Positions 24,372-37,210 of a stretch of 64,000 nt of DNA are shown piece after piece. The position numbers and the translations under genes are program-made. The notes beneath the pieces are model-generated. The model was not told the origin of the DNA. It ran no database searches and saw nothing but the letters and a program-made list of their open reading frames with translations. The DNA lies in contig NC_079511.1 of assembly GCF_000801105.2 (NCBI RefSeq), positions 12,268,784 through 12,332,783 on the forward strand. The letters are read 5' to 3'. Source of the stretch: Raphanus sativus (Eukaryota; Streptophyta; Magnoliopsida; Brassicales; Brassicaceae). Every line of letters starts with the position of its first letter. The stretch's first letter is position 1.

Positions 24372-26254
24372 ATTTTGGGACTACCAGAGCAAGTGGGAAT
24401 GAAGAAGAGTGAAATGTTTGACTACATTGTTGACAAGGTTAAGTCAGTGACACAGAGTTGGAAACAGAGACATTTATCACATGGTGGGAAGGAGATCCTC
24501 CTCAAAGCTATTGCAGTGGCAATGCCAATATTCTCAATGAATATTTTCAGATTGCCAAAAGAGATATGTGCTCAGATAAATGCTGTATTATCAAAATTCT
24601 GGTGGGGAGCTGGAGAAGCAAAGGGTTTACACTGGTATTCTTGGGATAGAATAAGTGTACCAAAGAGAGAAGGAGGTCTTGGTTTTAAAGATCTTGAGAT
24701 ATTTAATCAAGCTTTACTGAGCAAGCAAGTCTGGCGTATTCTGCAGCATCCTCAATGTTTAATGGCTCGTATACTGAAAGCTAGATACTTTCCAGAGGGT
24801 GATATATTGACTGCCAAGTTAAAGACAAAAGCTTCTTATGCTTGGAAGTCAATACTACATGGAAGAGATTTGCTTACTAAAGGGATGAGATATATAGTTG
24901 GCAATGGATCACTTATTAACATGTGGACAGATGCATGGATTCCAGATCACCCACCGAGACCACCAAGAGCCATTGGAGAAGTTCAAATGGAGGAGAAAGT
25001 TAACCTCTATATTGATGCTACTACAGGTAGATGGAATGAACAAAAGCTACGTGATGTCATAGAAGAGGAAGATGTTTGTAAGATACTTGCATTGAAGATA
25101 AGTCCTACGGCAAATCAAGATTTATTAGGGTGGCATTATAATGAAGATGGAATATATACTGTAAAATCAGGTTATTGGCTAGGCTCCCATCTTCCAACTG
25201 ATACTCCAACTACACCAACGTATGGTTCTATAATGCTCAAACAGAGGATTTGGAAAACAAAAGTTCCCGCGAAGATTCATCATTTCCTTTGGAGACTTTC
25301 AACCAAGAGTTTAGCAACAGGAAGCAATTTGAAGAGACGGCATGTAATAACAAATGATCAGTGCAGAAGATGTTGTTCGGCAATAGAAACAGAGGACCAT
25401 ATATTTTTTGAGTGTTCGTATGCGAAACAGATATGGAGAGCATCTGGAGTCTCAAATCTTATCATCAATAATCCGACTTCTACTATTGAGGATAAACTAG
25501 AAGCATGTCTGCAGACTTCTCTATCTACTCGTCTATCACATTTACAAGATCTACCTATCTGGTTACTATGGAGACTATGGAAAAGTCGAAACACTTTAGT
25601 TTTCCAGAGAAAAGAGATTCATTGGAGAAGATTATTGCGATATGCAAAGGAGGATGCAAAAGAATGGAAACAGGTGGATAATAATGTAACTGAACAAATT
25701 GTAAGGCGAACTCGATATCAAACTTCTCAACAGCAGTACTGGAAAAGGCCTGGGATTGGATGGATAAAATGCAATACGGATGGTAGTTTCTACCCTCAAA
25801 GAAATCAATATTCGGCTGGCTGGATCTTAAGAGATGAAAATGGAGTATACAAAGGTTCTGCTCAAGCTCGAGGTAAACGAAATCATGATCCTTTGGAATG
25901 TGAGTTGCAGGCTATTTTAATGACTTTACAACACTGCTGGAGTCTGGGACATAGGAAGATTATTATAGAGAGTGATTGTCAAAAGGCAATTGACATTATT
26001 ACAGATAAGAGACTTCACTTTGCATATTATAACTGGAAAAGAGATATTCTGGCATGGGGAAATCGATTTCTTGACATAAAGTTCCTGTGGACAAGTAGGA
26101 ATGCAAACAAAGCAGCAGACTGCTTGGCAAAGAGATTGAAGGATGGAGAGAATTTTAATTTTCATTACTACGTTCCATTGTATTTGAACTCTTTGTTACA
26201 TGCTGATCATATACATTCAGTTTAAATTAATAAAATTGAAGTTAAAAAAAAAAA
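24372..26254 (+). mobile_element. 5'-truncated L1-type LINE, 3' part, with open frame
   Basis: An 1883-bp insertion flanked by the 14-bp duplication TAATCTATAAAGAT (24358-24371 and 26255-26268), ending in an A run (from about 26244). The left border falls inside the reverse-transcriptase domain (frame begins ...LGLPEQVGMKKSEMF), so about two thirds of the element is missing. The remaining frame runs unbroken to the stop at 26223-26225. It encodes the end of the RT region, a zf-RVT zinc motif (CRRCCSAIETEDHIFFEC) and a plant-type RNase H domain with all acidic positions visible (NTDGSF, ECELQAI, ESDCQ, and the D of AADCLAKR). An open frame of this length suggests a young insertion. There is no real start codon; the frame is a remnant. 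Confidence 0.9.
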
Positions 26255-26268
26255 TAATCTATAAAGAT

Positions 26269-26656
26269 TTTTGAACTAATAAAAACGAGAGAGTTGACAA
26301 AAAAAAACGAGAGAAAAGAATTTGGAAAATAATAAAGTACAGTATAAATGATGAATGTTCCCATAAGACTATAGATATCATTATTTACAACATTCTCTTT
26401 TACGATCAGTAATAAATTTTAAAACAGACAATAGTTATAATTTACGTTGAAAAACTGGACATACATATTAGTAATAACTGCAGCCGAATTAAAAACATTT
26501 GTGTATAAACTCAATGATACTAGAAACAATAAGCATGTCAGCGGTCAAAAGCTTTCCAGACTTCTTATTATATTCTCACTTCCTTGAACACTCTCTCCAT
26601 CTCTCTCATCCACTCTCTCATCTCATCGCCGTTCAGACAGAACCAAAAAAAAAAAC
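26269..26656 (+). promoter_or_regulatory. HSL1 promoter and leader
   Basis: The interval between the LINE and the HSL1 start codon is the only room for the proximal promoter. A CT-rich stretch (about 26575-26635) typical of plant 5' leaders precedes the ATG at 26657. The LINE inserted less than 400 bp upstream of the coding start. Confidence 0.45.
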
Positions 26657-29600
26657 ATGCATCTTCTCTTTCTCTTCCTGACTCTCCCCACCGTTCTCTC
26701 CCTAAACCAAGAAGGCTTCATCCTCCAACAAGTCAAACACTCTCTCGACGACCCACTCTCCTCCCTCGCCTCCTGGAACCCCCAAGACGACTCGCCTTGC
26801 CGGTGGTCCGGCGTCTACTGCGGCGGAGATTTCACATCCGTCACTTCCATCGACCTCTCCGGCGCCAGACTCTCCGGACCTTTCCCCTCCGTCATCTGCC
26901 GCCTCTCCAAACTCTCGGACCTCTCCTTGTACGACAACGACATCAACTCCACGCTCCCCCTCGACATCGGAGCCTGCAAGAGTCTCCAGACCCTAGACCT
27001 CTCCCAGAACCTCCTCACCGGCGAGCTCCCCTACACGCTCTCAAATCTCCCCTTCCTCACCTCCCTCGACTTGACCGGAAACAACTTCTCCGGCGACATT
27101 CCGGCGAGTTTCGCCCGGTTCGAGAACCTCGAGGTCCTCTCCCTCGTCAACAATCTCCTCGACGGAACAATCCCTCCGTTCCTCGGAAACATCACGACGC
27201 TCAAGACGCTGAACTTATCCTACAACCCGTTTACTCCGGGTCGGATCCCGCCGGAGCTCGGGAACTTAACGAACCTCGAGATCCTCTGGCTCACGGAATG
27301 TAACTTACTCGGGGAGATACCCGACTCGCTGGGTCGACTCACTGCACTCGTTGACTTAGACCTCGCCCTCAACGACCTCGCGGGCCCCATCCCGAGTTCG
27401 TTAGCCGGGCTGGCGAGCGTCGTGCAGATCGAGCTCTACAACAACTCCCTCGCGGGAGAGATCCCGCGTGAGCTAGGGGAGCTGAAGTCTTTGAGGCTTT
27501 TCGACGCGTCGATGAACCGGTTAACCGGGTCTATACCGGACGAGCTCTGCCGCGTGGCGCTTGAGAGTTTGAACCTCTACGAGAACGACCTCGAAGGCGA
27601 GCTTCCGGCGAGCATCGCCTCGTCTCCCAACTTGTACGAGCTCATGGTCTTCGGAAACCGCCTCTCCGGCGAGTTGCCGAGAGAACTCGGCCGTAACTCG
27701 CCGTTGAAACGGCTCGATTTGTCGGATAACGGATTCTCCGGCGAGTTGCCGCCGGAGCTCTGCGGGAAAGGGGAGCTTGAGGAGCTTCTGGTTATCCGCA
27801 ACTCCCTCTCGGGTCCTTTACCTGAGGGGCTTGGAGATTGTCGTAGCTTGACGCGTGTCCGGTTACCGTATAACCGGTTTTCCGGTCAGGTTCCCGCCGG
27901 TCTCTGGGGGTTGCCTCACGTTAACTTGCTTGAGCTCACGAACAACTCCTTCTCCGGTGAAGTTTCGAAGAGTATCGGAGGCGCGTCGAATCTCTCGCTG
28001 TTGATACTTACCAACAACGAGTTCACCGGATCTCTGCCCGAGGAGATTGGGTCTTTGGACAACCTTAATCAGTTGTCGGCGAGTGGAAACAAGTTCAGTG
28101 GCTCGCTGCCTGATAGCTTGATGAATCTAGGTGAGTTGGGTACTCTTGATCTTCACGGTAACCGGTTTACTGGGGAGTTGTCTCCTAAAATCAAGTCGTG
28201 GAAGAAGCTAAACGAGTTGAACTTAGCCGGTAACCGGTTCTCCGGTCAAATCCCGGTCGAAATCGGGAATTTGTCAGTCTTGAACTATCTTGATCTTTCC
28301 GGTAACCTTTTCTCCGGAAACATCCCGGTTTCATTGCAGAGTTTGAAGCTAAACCAGCTGAATCTGTCGTATAACCGGTTAACCGGTGACCTACCGCCTT
28401 CTTTAGCCAAGGAGATGTACAAGAAGAGCTTCCTCGGGAACCCGGGACTGTGCGGGGACATAAAGGGACTATGTGGCTCTGAGGATGAAGCTAAGAACAG
28501 AGGCTACGTATGGCTTCTCAGATCGATTTTCGTACTTGCGGTTATGGTGTTTGTTGGGGGACTTGCTTGGTTCTACTTCAAGTACAAGACTTTCAAGAAA
28601 GCAAGAGCTGTGGAGAGATCAAAGTGGACGCTTATGTCGTTCCACAAACTCGGATTCAGCGAGCACGAGATTCTCGAAAGCTTGGATGAAGACAATGTGA
28701 TTGGAGCTGGAGCTTCGGGTAAAGTCTACAAGGTTGTACTCACAAACGGAGAAACCGTTGCGGTTAAACGTTTATGGACAGGAGGATCAGTTAATAAAGA
28801 AACAGGAGACACTGATCTAGAGAAAGGCGAGAGACGACGTGGAGTCAAAGACGAGGCCTTTGAGGCTGAAGTCGAGACATTGGGTAAGATCAGGCATAAG
28901 AACATTGTGAAGCTATGGTGTTGCTGCACCACGAGAGATTGCAAGCTATTGGTTTATGAGTACATGCCTAACGGTAGCTTGGGAGATTTGATTCACAGCA
29001 GCAAAGGAGGAACGTTGGGATGGCCAACGAGGTTTAAGATCATCTTAGACGCGGCCGAGGGGCTTTCGTATCTTCACCATGATTGTGTGCCTCCAATTGT
29101 GCATAGAGATGTTAAGTCCAACAACATTTTGATCGATGGAGACTATGGTGCAAGAGTTGCTGATTTTGGAGTGGCTAAAGTCGTTGACTTGACCGGAAAA
29201 GCTCCCAAGTCCATGTCAGGGATCGCTGGCTCATGCGGTTATATTGCACCAGGTTAGACTAACTTTATTGTGGTTGATTAATTAGTAGTACATGTTGCAT
29301 GAATAGTAGTTGAGAGACTTAAATGTGCATTCACTGTCCATTGAGACATGTCTGAATCATGGATGGCTCCACAACGTTCACACTTGTTTATTAATGGATT
29401 TGTAAGATTTTTAATCTTGTTTGTTTCAAACTACTTGCAGAATACGCATACACGCTCCGTGTGAATGAGAAGAGTGACATCTACAGTTTCGGGGTAGTGA
29501 TACTTGAGATAGTGACTAGGAAACGCCCGGTTGCTCCGGAACTGGGGGAGAAAGATTTGGTGAAATGGGTCTGCTCGACATTGGACCAGAAAGGCGTGGA

Positions 29601-29835
29601 GCATGTGATAGACCCGAAACTTGACTCTTGTTTCAAAGAAGAGATAAGCAAAATCCTCAACATTGGGCTTCTCTGCACGAGTCCTTTGCCCATAAACCGA
29701 CCTTCCATGAGACGTGTGGTTAAGATGTTGCAAGAAATTGGCGGTGGAGACGACGTGAGCCATAACAAGACTAAGGATGGAAAGTTAACACCTTACTACA
29801 ATGAAGATGCCTCAGACCAGGGAAGTGTAGCTTGA
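26657..29835 (+). CDS. HSL1: LRR receptor-like kinase HAESA-LIKE 1
   Basis: Two exons, 26657-29252 and 29441-29835, join (ACCAG/AA) into 997 codons (996 aa, the length I recall for Arabidopsis HSL1). Order: signal peptide (MHLLFLFLTLPTVLSLN), N-terminal cap with the SPCRWSGVYCG cysteines, about 20 leucine-rich repeats to about residue 590, a cysteine pair after them (NPGLCGDIKGLCG), one membrane helix at about 617-640 (SIFVLAVMVFVGGLAWFYF), and a Ser/Thr kinase from about 670 with GAGASGKVYK, VAVKRL, HRDVKSNN (about 815) and DFGVAK (about 835). All catalytic motifs are intact. The family sits in the plasma membrane and, with SERK co-receptors, perceives IDA/CLE-type peptides in abscission, stomatal patterning and related signalling. 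The intron lies in the kinase activation segment, as in HAESA relatives. Exon 1 is GC-rich compared with neighbours. Confidence 0.95.
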
Positions 29836-31540
29836 GACACAACCAAGTTTACTTTTTGTTTTTTCCCCAAAACCACTCAAATTTTTGGTGCTTGAAGCTG
29901 TGAATGAGGGCATTTAATCAAGATTCTCCTCCCATTTTTATTTGTAAGGGTTTTGGTGTAGAAGAGGGTATCAGTGAATGTTACGTTTTATCATATAGAT
30001 ATATAAAATGTTCCTAAATCAGGAATTTGTGTTTCAGCTTCCACTGTAAAGCTATTAGCAGTGACTCTGGTTTGTAAGCGTTTTTTTTCTTTTTCTTTTA
30101 CTGCGTAAATGCAAATGAAAATGCCAGCTTCTGGTGTTAACATGCATTTAAAATAGTTTCCATTTATGGGTACACAGGTTCTAGGTTCTTGAAGGAACAT
30201 GTCTGATGTATCCATCTTTAAAGCGTGGGCTCTCTCATTTTTAGTGAACTATTGGAGGCTCGTGTGTGTTAACAGTACGTGACTGTAGATTCACATGGGT
30301 CTTAAATTTCTCGAACTTTTTCAAATTTCAGATTCTGTTATTTATATTTCCTTTACTTACTCTTCGTACATAGGCATCAGAGGTAATAAGATCTGGCTTA
30401 TAAGATGACTGATTGGTTTGATGTTTTGGTATCCCAATAATATATAAATACAAACAACATAGCGTTTACGAATCACTTTCTTCAAAAACAAATGTAAAAC
30501 AAATATTGATGTTCGTCTCTTTAAGCGCGATGACTTTATCTTCCACAAGTATATTTCCATATACAAGGTGTAGTTTAGACTATTAAAAAGTAGTTAAGTC
30601 ATCTAAATCAAAAGAAGGTCGTTAGGGACGTTTAACTTCCTAACTGCAATGAGTATTCTTAATGATGACTTTTTCTGTTAAAAGGTAACTTCTATTGTCG
30701 AGTACAAAACAAACCAAGAACATTGACATCTTACCATTACATGTGCTTTATCTAAGTGGAGAAGTTACCTACTTACGTACACAAATGTAATCTAAAACTA
30801 CATAAATTGTTAAGTAAAGAATTTAAAATCAGCTGTTGTTGGGTGAGGTAATTAGAAGTGGATAATAGGCATTGAAGTCCACATTGGTAGAGAGTATCAT
30901 TCAATAAGGGACACTGACACCTCGCCTTCATCTTTGCCTTGTCTCTCTGTCTCTTTCACTCGCTTCCCTTTCTAAATCATTTCTCATTTTTGTTTTCTTT
31001 CTCTCTCTCTTCTGCATTTTCTTTTTGTTATTTGTCTGCTGCATGATGAAATTCAATTATAGATTTCTACATCATTTGTGTTTTTACAAGTATCAGTCTT
31101 TCATTTTATCCTTGTGAAATTTTATGTAACTAAACAACTTATTGTAACAAAGCTAGGCTACTTCTCTCATTCTAATAAATTTGATATTGTCTTTGCTACA
31201 GGTTGTCGAGTAAGAGAAAGGCATGTAGTTTGTGGAGATTTTAAATAATTTATAAGAAAAAAATATAAAAAAATGGAAAGCATAGTAGGGACCAGACTCC
31301 AAAAGATAAGGTAGGATTGCGAAATGATCACAGACATGAGTAATTGAGTATGGTGACCCACAGGCATACGGTACACACTCACACCTTGGGCCATTAGGCT
31401 TTTCAATGGGCCTATAGGATCCCACATGGTTATTTTTCTACATTTTAACATTTCTTACGCATCAACTATAACTAGTCAAAGGCCCGGTACAAAAGTAATG
31501 GAGGTTTTAGCATATTGGTTAAAATGAGGTTTGGGCAAGC
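29836..31540. other. HSL1 3' UTR and gene-free interval
   Basis: HSL1 3' UTR occupies the first few hundred bases. Beyond it no gene is seen. A CT-rich tract near 30945-31020 looks like an orphan leader with no coding sequence after it. The two MADS-box genes I recall next to HSL1 in Arabidopsis are not detectable. Confidence 0.5.
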
Positions 31541-31542
31541 GT

Positions 31543-32158
31543 CTCTTTTTCGGTTCGGGTTTTGATTAAATATCCGAACGGGTTCAAAATTTCGGTATTT
31601 AAAGAACCGAAACCGAACCCGATCCGAACCGAAATATTTTGGGTACCCGAATGTATCCGAAATAAATTTATATACTTAAATATATACATTATTTTTATAT
31701 ATAATGTATATTAAAAATATTAAAAATATATAAGATACCTTTAAGTTTTCCAAAATACTCGAAAAATATATGCAAATAGTCAAAAGTAAATGTTTAAAAT
31801 AGCTAAAGTATACTGAAAACATCAAAATAGTTAAATATCTATTGCTTCTTTATCCAAATATTCAAAGAAAACTAATTTATATGTTAAATTAAGGTATTTT
31901 GACATATATGTTATGAAAATTTATATGTAATATATTATCTTTCTTATAGATTTTGAAAATTTAAAGTATATAATGAATTTTGAAAATTTAAAAACATTTT
32001 AAATGGGTTATTCGAACCCGAACCGAACCCGCAAAGATCCGAACCGAACCCGAACCGAAATTTAGAAATATCCGAATGGGGCTGAAATCTTTGACCCCGA
32101 AAACCCGAAACCCGAATGGACTGAACCGAAACCCGAATGGGTACCCGAACGCCCAGTC
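31543..32158. mobile_element. CCGAAC-rich fold-back element
   Basis: Both ends are rich in CCGAAC/GGTTCGG units in opposite orientation: the left arm contains TTTTTCGGTTCGGGTTTTGA and the right, reversed, GGGCGTTCGGGTACCCATTC. The centre is AT-rich. This is a non-coding inverted-repeat element of a type common in Brassicaceae; superfamily uncertain, possibly hAT-like. Confidence 0.55.
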
Positions 32159-32165
32159 CTACGTA

Positions 32166-32964
32166 GGGGATTATTGGAACATGAATTTTTGTGGACTTTG
32201 ATGATTCTAATAATTGAAAGGATTTTACAAATTAACTAGATTTAATAAATTTTACACATAGATTTCATAATTTGTGTATAAAATTCTATTGATTGTTAAA
32301 CTGTTAAGGTAAGAAATTAATGGTGGTAGGAAAAAGTGAAAAAGAATCATTTCAATCATTAAAGAGGCAAAATGCTTATATCTCTTTAATATATAAATAA
32401 TAAATAATAAATCATAAATATTTTTTTTATAATTTTGAAATATATTTTTTAAAATTTTAAATTTTTATATAAAAGGTTTCGATTTTTTTTTCAAATTGTT
32501 TTTTTCTCAATTCTTTTTAAAATATTAAATACGGTTTAATAAAACTATTTTTTTTACTTCTGTTAATTTTTAATAGTTATTTTCTATTCTTTTAAATTGT
32601 GATTTGTATTATGTTAAAGTTATGATTTGTATTATTTCATTCTTCAATTTTATATGTTTTTGTATGTGAGTGTACTTTATTACATTGATTTCAAAAATCT
32701 TATGGCTATAGATGATATTGTCAAAGTTTAGTTTTATGAATTAAAACAAAGAAAATTTACATCCCAATAACAATAGATTTTAATAGAATCTCAAAATTAA
32801 TAAAAACTAAAATTTTCCAATAACAAAAGATTTTGAGTGGAATTTAAAAGTCATTGCCCTAATAACAATAAATTCTATTTAGATTTTAAAAATTCAAAAA
32901 CCAATAATAATGGAATCTTAAAATTTAATAACTTCTCTAAAATTCTTTTACCAATAACCCCCCC
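32166..32964. mobile_element. Inverted-repeat element (Tourist/Harbinger-like)
   Basis: A 799-bp element with TA at each side. Its ends are GGGGATTATTGGAACATGAA and, reversed on the right, GGGGGGGTTATTGGTAAAAG. Several internal CCAATAACAA-type repeats occur in the right third. No protein is encoded. Class assignment is tentative. Confidence 0.5.
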
Positions 32965-33133
32965 TAATCAGATAATTTCTTCACTTTCTTACAAATGAAT
33001 CTCTTATAATATTCCCAAAACAAACATTTGTTTTCTCTCCATATATTTCAGCATTGTGTCTAACCGTTGGACATAAGATTGTTTAGAAGCTGAGTGGTCA
33101 GACGATTGAAGGAGCTAAAACATTAGAGTATAT

Positions 33134-33361
33134 CCAGCATAATGTGGTCAAGTGATAAGGGATGAGTTCGAGATGCTAAGATATTTCAGATTCACTTATT
33201 ATACAAAACAATATTACACTATTCATGAATACCAACACGAATATGAGTTCATATTTACGTTCATTTGTTTATCCAGAGAAAAAATATATATGTAGAGTGT
33301 ACTTATCCTTAAAGATTAGTCTGGAATTTTTCATAGATCTAGAATATCCTGATTAAAAAAA
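33134..33361 (+). mobile_element. SINE-like insertion
   Basis: About 228 bp flanked by a perfect 17-bp duplication AAAACATTAGAGTATAT (33117-33133 and 33362-33378) and ending in an A run. Near its 5' end TGTGGTCAAGTGATAAGG resembles an RNA polymerase III box A (D-arm) and GAGTTCGAGATGC a degenerate box B. These point to an old tRNA-derived SINE. Confidence 0.6.
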
Positions 33362-33378
33362 AAAACATTAGAGTATAT

Positions 33379-34852
33379 GATCAAGACGAAGAAATTCCCT
33401 TACGGCCACCAGATTTTGCATCCTTCATGAAGTCGAAGCTTGAAACTCTAAAGAAAAGACTATTTCGAAAAAGAATATGTAAAAGCTAAAAATAAATAAA
33501 ATCTGAAGAAAGTTGAAAAATGAATAAAAAACAAAAACAAAAAAAAAACAGAAACAGAAAAAACAACCAAATTTCTCTTTCTTAAAAGTTTGGAGAAGAG
33601 AAGAAAGAAAAACGGAACAAAGAAAAAAAAAATTAAACCGGTAGTTTACTACTTTTGGTGTTTTTGATTTTATATATGTAAACTTTGCTACTCTGATACC
33701 AAACATTATATTTAATTATAAATTTTCAAGCAAGGCAAAAGAACTATATTTATGAAGTTTATAATAAAGCAAAAAGAAAAAAAAAGTTTATAATAAAGCG
33801 TTCCAGTAAGCTTATATATGTTGTTTCTTCTGTTTCGTTTCTTTTATTTTCATGTACTTTTCTCATCTGAGATTCTTAAGTTTCATGCCGAATAAGCTTT
33901 GCATTTTTTCAATATTTTACTCCTTAAACCATCTTTTATGGATGGTATAATACGGCCACTCTGAGGATTTATATATCTTACAAATTTAATTTAAAGTAAG
34001 AAATCAAGTATTTGGGATACCATAAACCAATAATGATTTTATCTATAACTTTTGGTGAGGTGTCTGCTGTCAAGAAGCAAACAATGAGAATTTTGGGTGT
34101 AGGTTACTTGCTAAACACGAGAGTTTGTTCTGTGCGTGAAGCTATGGTCTTGTTTCTGCTACACCAAGTAGGTCCAACATACAAGTAAAACTGTAAATAG
34201 TCTACAGGAGTCTAGAATCCAACATTTCTTTTTAACTTTAGATTACTTTATAAATGAATTCTACAATATACACACGTGCCAATATTGATCTTCTAAGGGC
34301 AACTTATAACGTTTAGCCATTGCATAATTCACAGGAGTTTGTTCTTGGATGGTTTTTCTTTTTATTTTAAAAGGATTAATCGTGTTATATTGTGGCGAAT
34401 GGTATCTTTGTGAATACAAAATATAAAAACTGACAAAAACTAAAATAGTTAGAAAAAGAAAACAGGTTTCAATAACGACACTCCATCTCATTACCTTTCT
34501 TGTATGCGAAGATATTACTTTCTCTCTTTTGTACATGTTTGTGAACTATATACTCTGATTGTCATCACTATACCCTGATTGGATTTAAGATTTTCTTGCA
34601 CAAGTTTTTTCTTCCTAATTGTAGCTGGATGACACATTTAATTGTTTTGCACCAATAGGCAAATAATACGTTAATTAAACTGTGGAAACTAGAAAAAGAA
34701 AAAAAAAAGGTCAACAATAGTCATTATCAAAATTTAGAAAATTGCATTTAATAATTATTTGTTGCAAACGTATATACATACACCATTAACAAACGTGACG
34801 TTCAAGCAACCTCTCCACATATTATTTTAAAAACCATTCTACTTAGTTTAAT
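33379..34852. other. Gene-free interval upstream of NAC010
   Basis: No gene seen. Low-complexity A-rich DNA at about 33440-33640. The last few hundred bases form the distal promoter of the NAC gene. Confidence 0.5.
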
Positions 34853-35006
34853 ATGTTTAAATCTTTGGAGAAAAACTTAACAATCACTTGCCCCTCTTTC
34901 TATATCACCTCCTCATCTTTAGCTTCTCTCCCTCCCTCCCTCTCTCGACTTTATCTTTTGATAGTTCTGATTTTAATTAGGTTTAGATTTTGGTGGGTAA
35001 TATATT

Positions 35007-35008
<2 letters not shown>

Positions 35009-35091
<83 letters not shown>
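35009..35091. repeat. (GA)n microsatellite in the NAC010 leader
   Basis: About 82 bp of uninterrupted AG dinucleotides, ending about 12 bp before the NAC010 start codon. It must lie in the transcribed leader or core promoter. GAGA tracts are known binding sites for plant BPC proteins; a regulatory role here is inference. Confidence 0.9.
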
Positions 35092-35093
<2 letters not shown>

Positions 35094-35103
35094 TCAGTAA
35101 AAG

Positions 35104-36568
35104 ATGAGCTGGTGTGATGGTTCAGATGAAAACTACGACCTCAATCTTGAAAGAGCATCCAACACTGATCATCCATCGATTCAACTCAAAGACCAATCTC
35201 AATCATGTGTTACGAGCCGTCCAGATTCAAAGACTATCGTTGAATCTCCCATCATGACTTGTTCTTCTTGTGGACATAAGATGCATCAACAAGACGACCA
35301 GGTTATGTATATAAACCATTGGTTCACCTCTAAAAAACTCCCTAGTCAATATAAATTATACATATATCCTATACTTTGGTTTGACACATATTAATGTAAA
35401 TATATGAATTTAAGGTTGGCAGCATCAAAGATTTACCAAGTTTACCGGCTGGAGTCAAATTTGACCCGTCGGATAAAGAGATCCTTATGCATTTGGAGGC
35501 GAAGGTATCATCCGATAAGCGGAAGCTTCATCCGTTGATCGATGAATTTATACCGACACTTGAAGGAGAGAATGGAATTTGCTATACGCATCCTGAGAAA
35601 CTTCCTGGTAAAACCCTCTCTTTGTAATATATCAAAATACATAACATATATAGTTGAAAGAATACTGATTAGAGAAAATTAAATTAATGCAATTAACTCG
35701 CCATATTCATTTATCAAGATTACAATTTACAAAAAGAAGTACTTTTGGGTTTACCCATTACCCATTTGTATTAGGGCTTTATTTTGTGGAAAAGAAAATT
35801 GCAGAAACAGATATTTTCTCAACGGTAATCTTTCTTATAGATTTTGATGATAATATTATTTTGTTGTGCTTCACTTATTAATTTATCTCAAAAACAAATG
35901 ATCAAATCTAGTAAAGTAATGTGATTGGTGACAAGATATAACACAGTCTCCAATTTTGTTCTATTATTAAAGTGGTTAACATATGCTTAACTTATGTCAA
36001 TCTTGTCCAAGTAGGAGTAAGCAAAGATGGGCAAGTACGACACTTTTTCCACCGCCCGTCAAAGGCTTACACGACGGGAACACGAAAGCGTAGAAAAGTG
36101 AGCACAGACGAGGAAGGCCACGAGACACGGTGGCACAAAACGGGAAAGACCCGACCCGTTTTGTCTCAGTCAGGAGAAGCTGGTTTCAAGAAGATCCTTG
36201 TGCTCTACACGAACTACGGTCGCCAGAAGAAGCCCGAAAAGACGAACTGGGTGATGCATCAGTATCACTTAGGCCATAGTGAGGACGAAAAAGACGGCGA
36301 ACCAGTCCTCTCTAAAGTCTTCTACCAAACACAGCCTAGGCAATGTGGAGGATCGACCGAAACTAAACCTAAGAATCTCGTAAACCTAAACCGGTTCAGT
36401 TATGAAAATCTTCAGGCCGGTTTTGGGTATGAGCATGGAGGGAAAAGTGAAGAGACGGCGCAGGTGATTCGAGAGTTGGTGGTTCGTGAAGGCGATGGGT
36501 CATGTTCGTTTCTTAGCTTTACTTGTGATGCAAGTAAGGGTAAAGAAAGCTTCATGAAGAATCAATGA
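35104..36568 (+). CDS. NAC010: NAC-domain transcription factor NAC010/SND3
   Basis: Three exons, 35104-35301, 35415-35607 and 36015-36568, join into 315 codons (314 aa, as I recall for Arabidopsis ANAC010/SND3). A non-conserved N-terminal extension with a [11 protein letters not shown] cysteine cluster (about residues 54-64) precedes the NAC domain (about 73-226). Subdomains are readable: [15 protein letters not shown] (A), [48 protein letters not shown] and [10 protein letters not shown] (E). The C-terminal half has little similarity to other NAC groups. In Arabidopsis this nuclear factor works in secondary-wall regulation downstream of the NST/SND1 master switches. First-intron donor is CAG/GTTATG, weaker than usual. 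No disruption seen. Confidence 0.92.
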
Positions 36569-36998
36569 AACATATAATATACAAATGCAGGTGCTTTGTG
36601 GAGTGAAGATGAGGAAAAGAATGATGTGACTGAGAGAGAACAGATTCTTTGTGTGTAGGTGTTGGGTAACTATCATAGTAAATTATCTTAAAGCTTTTAA
36701 GAGATCTAGGTTTAACTTTTTCTATGGGATTAAATTGGGGAAGCAACTTTAACCTCGAGATATAACTGATCTTTGTTCTTTTTTTTTCAAATAAAATCTG
36801 TGGAAAATATTGTAATAGATCTTTTTTTTTGTAACAAAATTAAGGTATGATCGGATATAAAGGGGGTAATAATAGATATAAAAGTTGAAAGCCTGATCTC
36901 TGGTTTAATTAATGTATTTTCTATTAGTAAGCACCATGTTACGTTATCATATGCAGATTCAAATCCTATCTGTTGCAGTACTTTAATTCTTTGTAAAG
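36569..36998. other. NAC010 3' flank
   Basis: Probable 3' UTR and downstream DNA. No gene seen. Confidence 0.5.
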
Positions 36999-37011
36999 AA
37001 AAAGCTAGAGG

Positions 37012-37197
37012 GAATTGAGAAACCCAGTAAAGTGAACCCGGGTTCAAATCCCACCGGCCACACGGATATGAATTATTGCTTTCGACTCATTTGAATGTCT
37101 AGGAGAGGGTCTATCCGTGGGCTGTACCTCCATCCGGGGATTAGGTTTGTGTCATCATTGACCCGGGTTTAACTCTTTTCGTTTACAAAAAAAAAAA
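37012..37197 (+). mobile_element. tRNA-derived SINE, probably 5' truncated
   Basis: About 186 bp between copies of AAAAAGCTAGAGG (36999-37011 and 37198-37210), with a 3' A run. GGGTTCAAATCCC at about 37040-37052, followed by ACCGGCCACA, matches a tRNA T-arm and acceptor end (pol III box B). A box A is not evident, so the head is probably missing. Confidence 0.75.
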
Positions 37198-37210
37198 AAA
37201 AAGCTAGAGG

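Noticed and set aside
24375..26225. LINE frame taken as a complete gene
   Set aside because: The apparent start is TTG and the left border is a truncation point inside the reverse-transcriptase domain.
34990..35107. 84-codon frame ending in an (RE)n tract
   Set aside because: Product of the (GA)n microsatellite; the true start of NAC010 is at 35104 in another frame.
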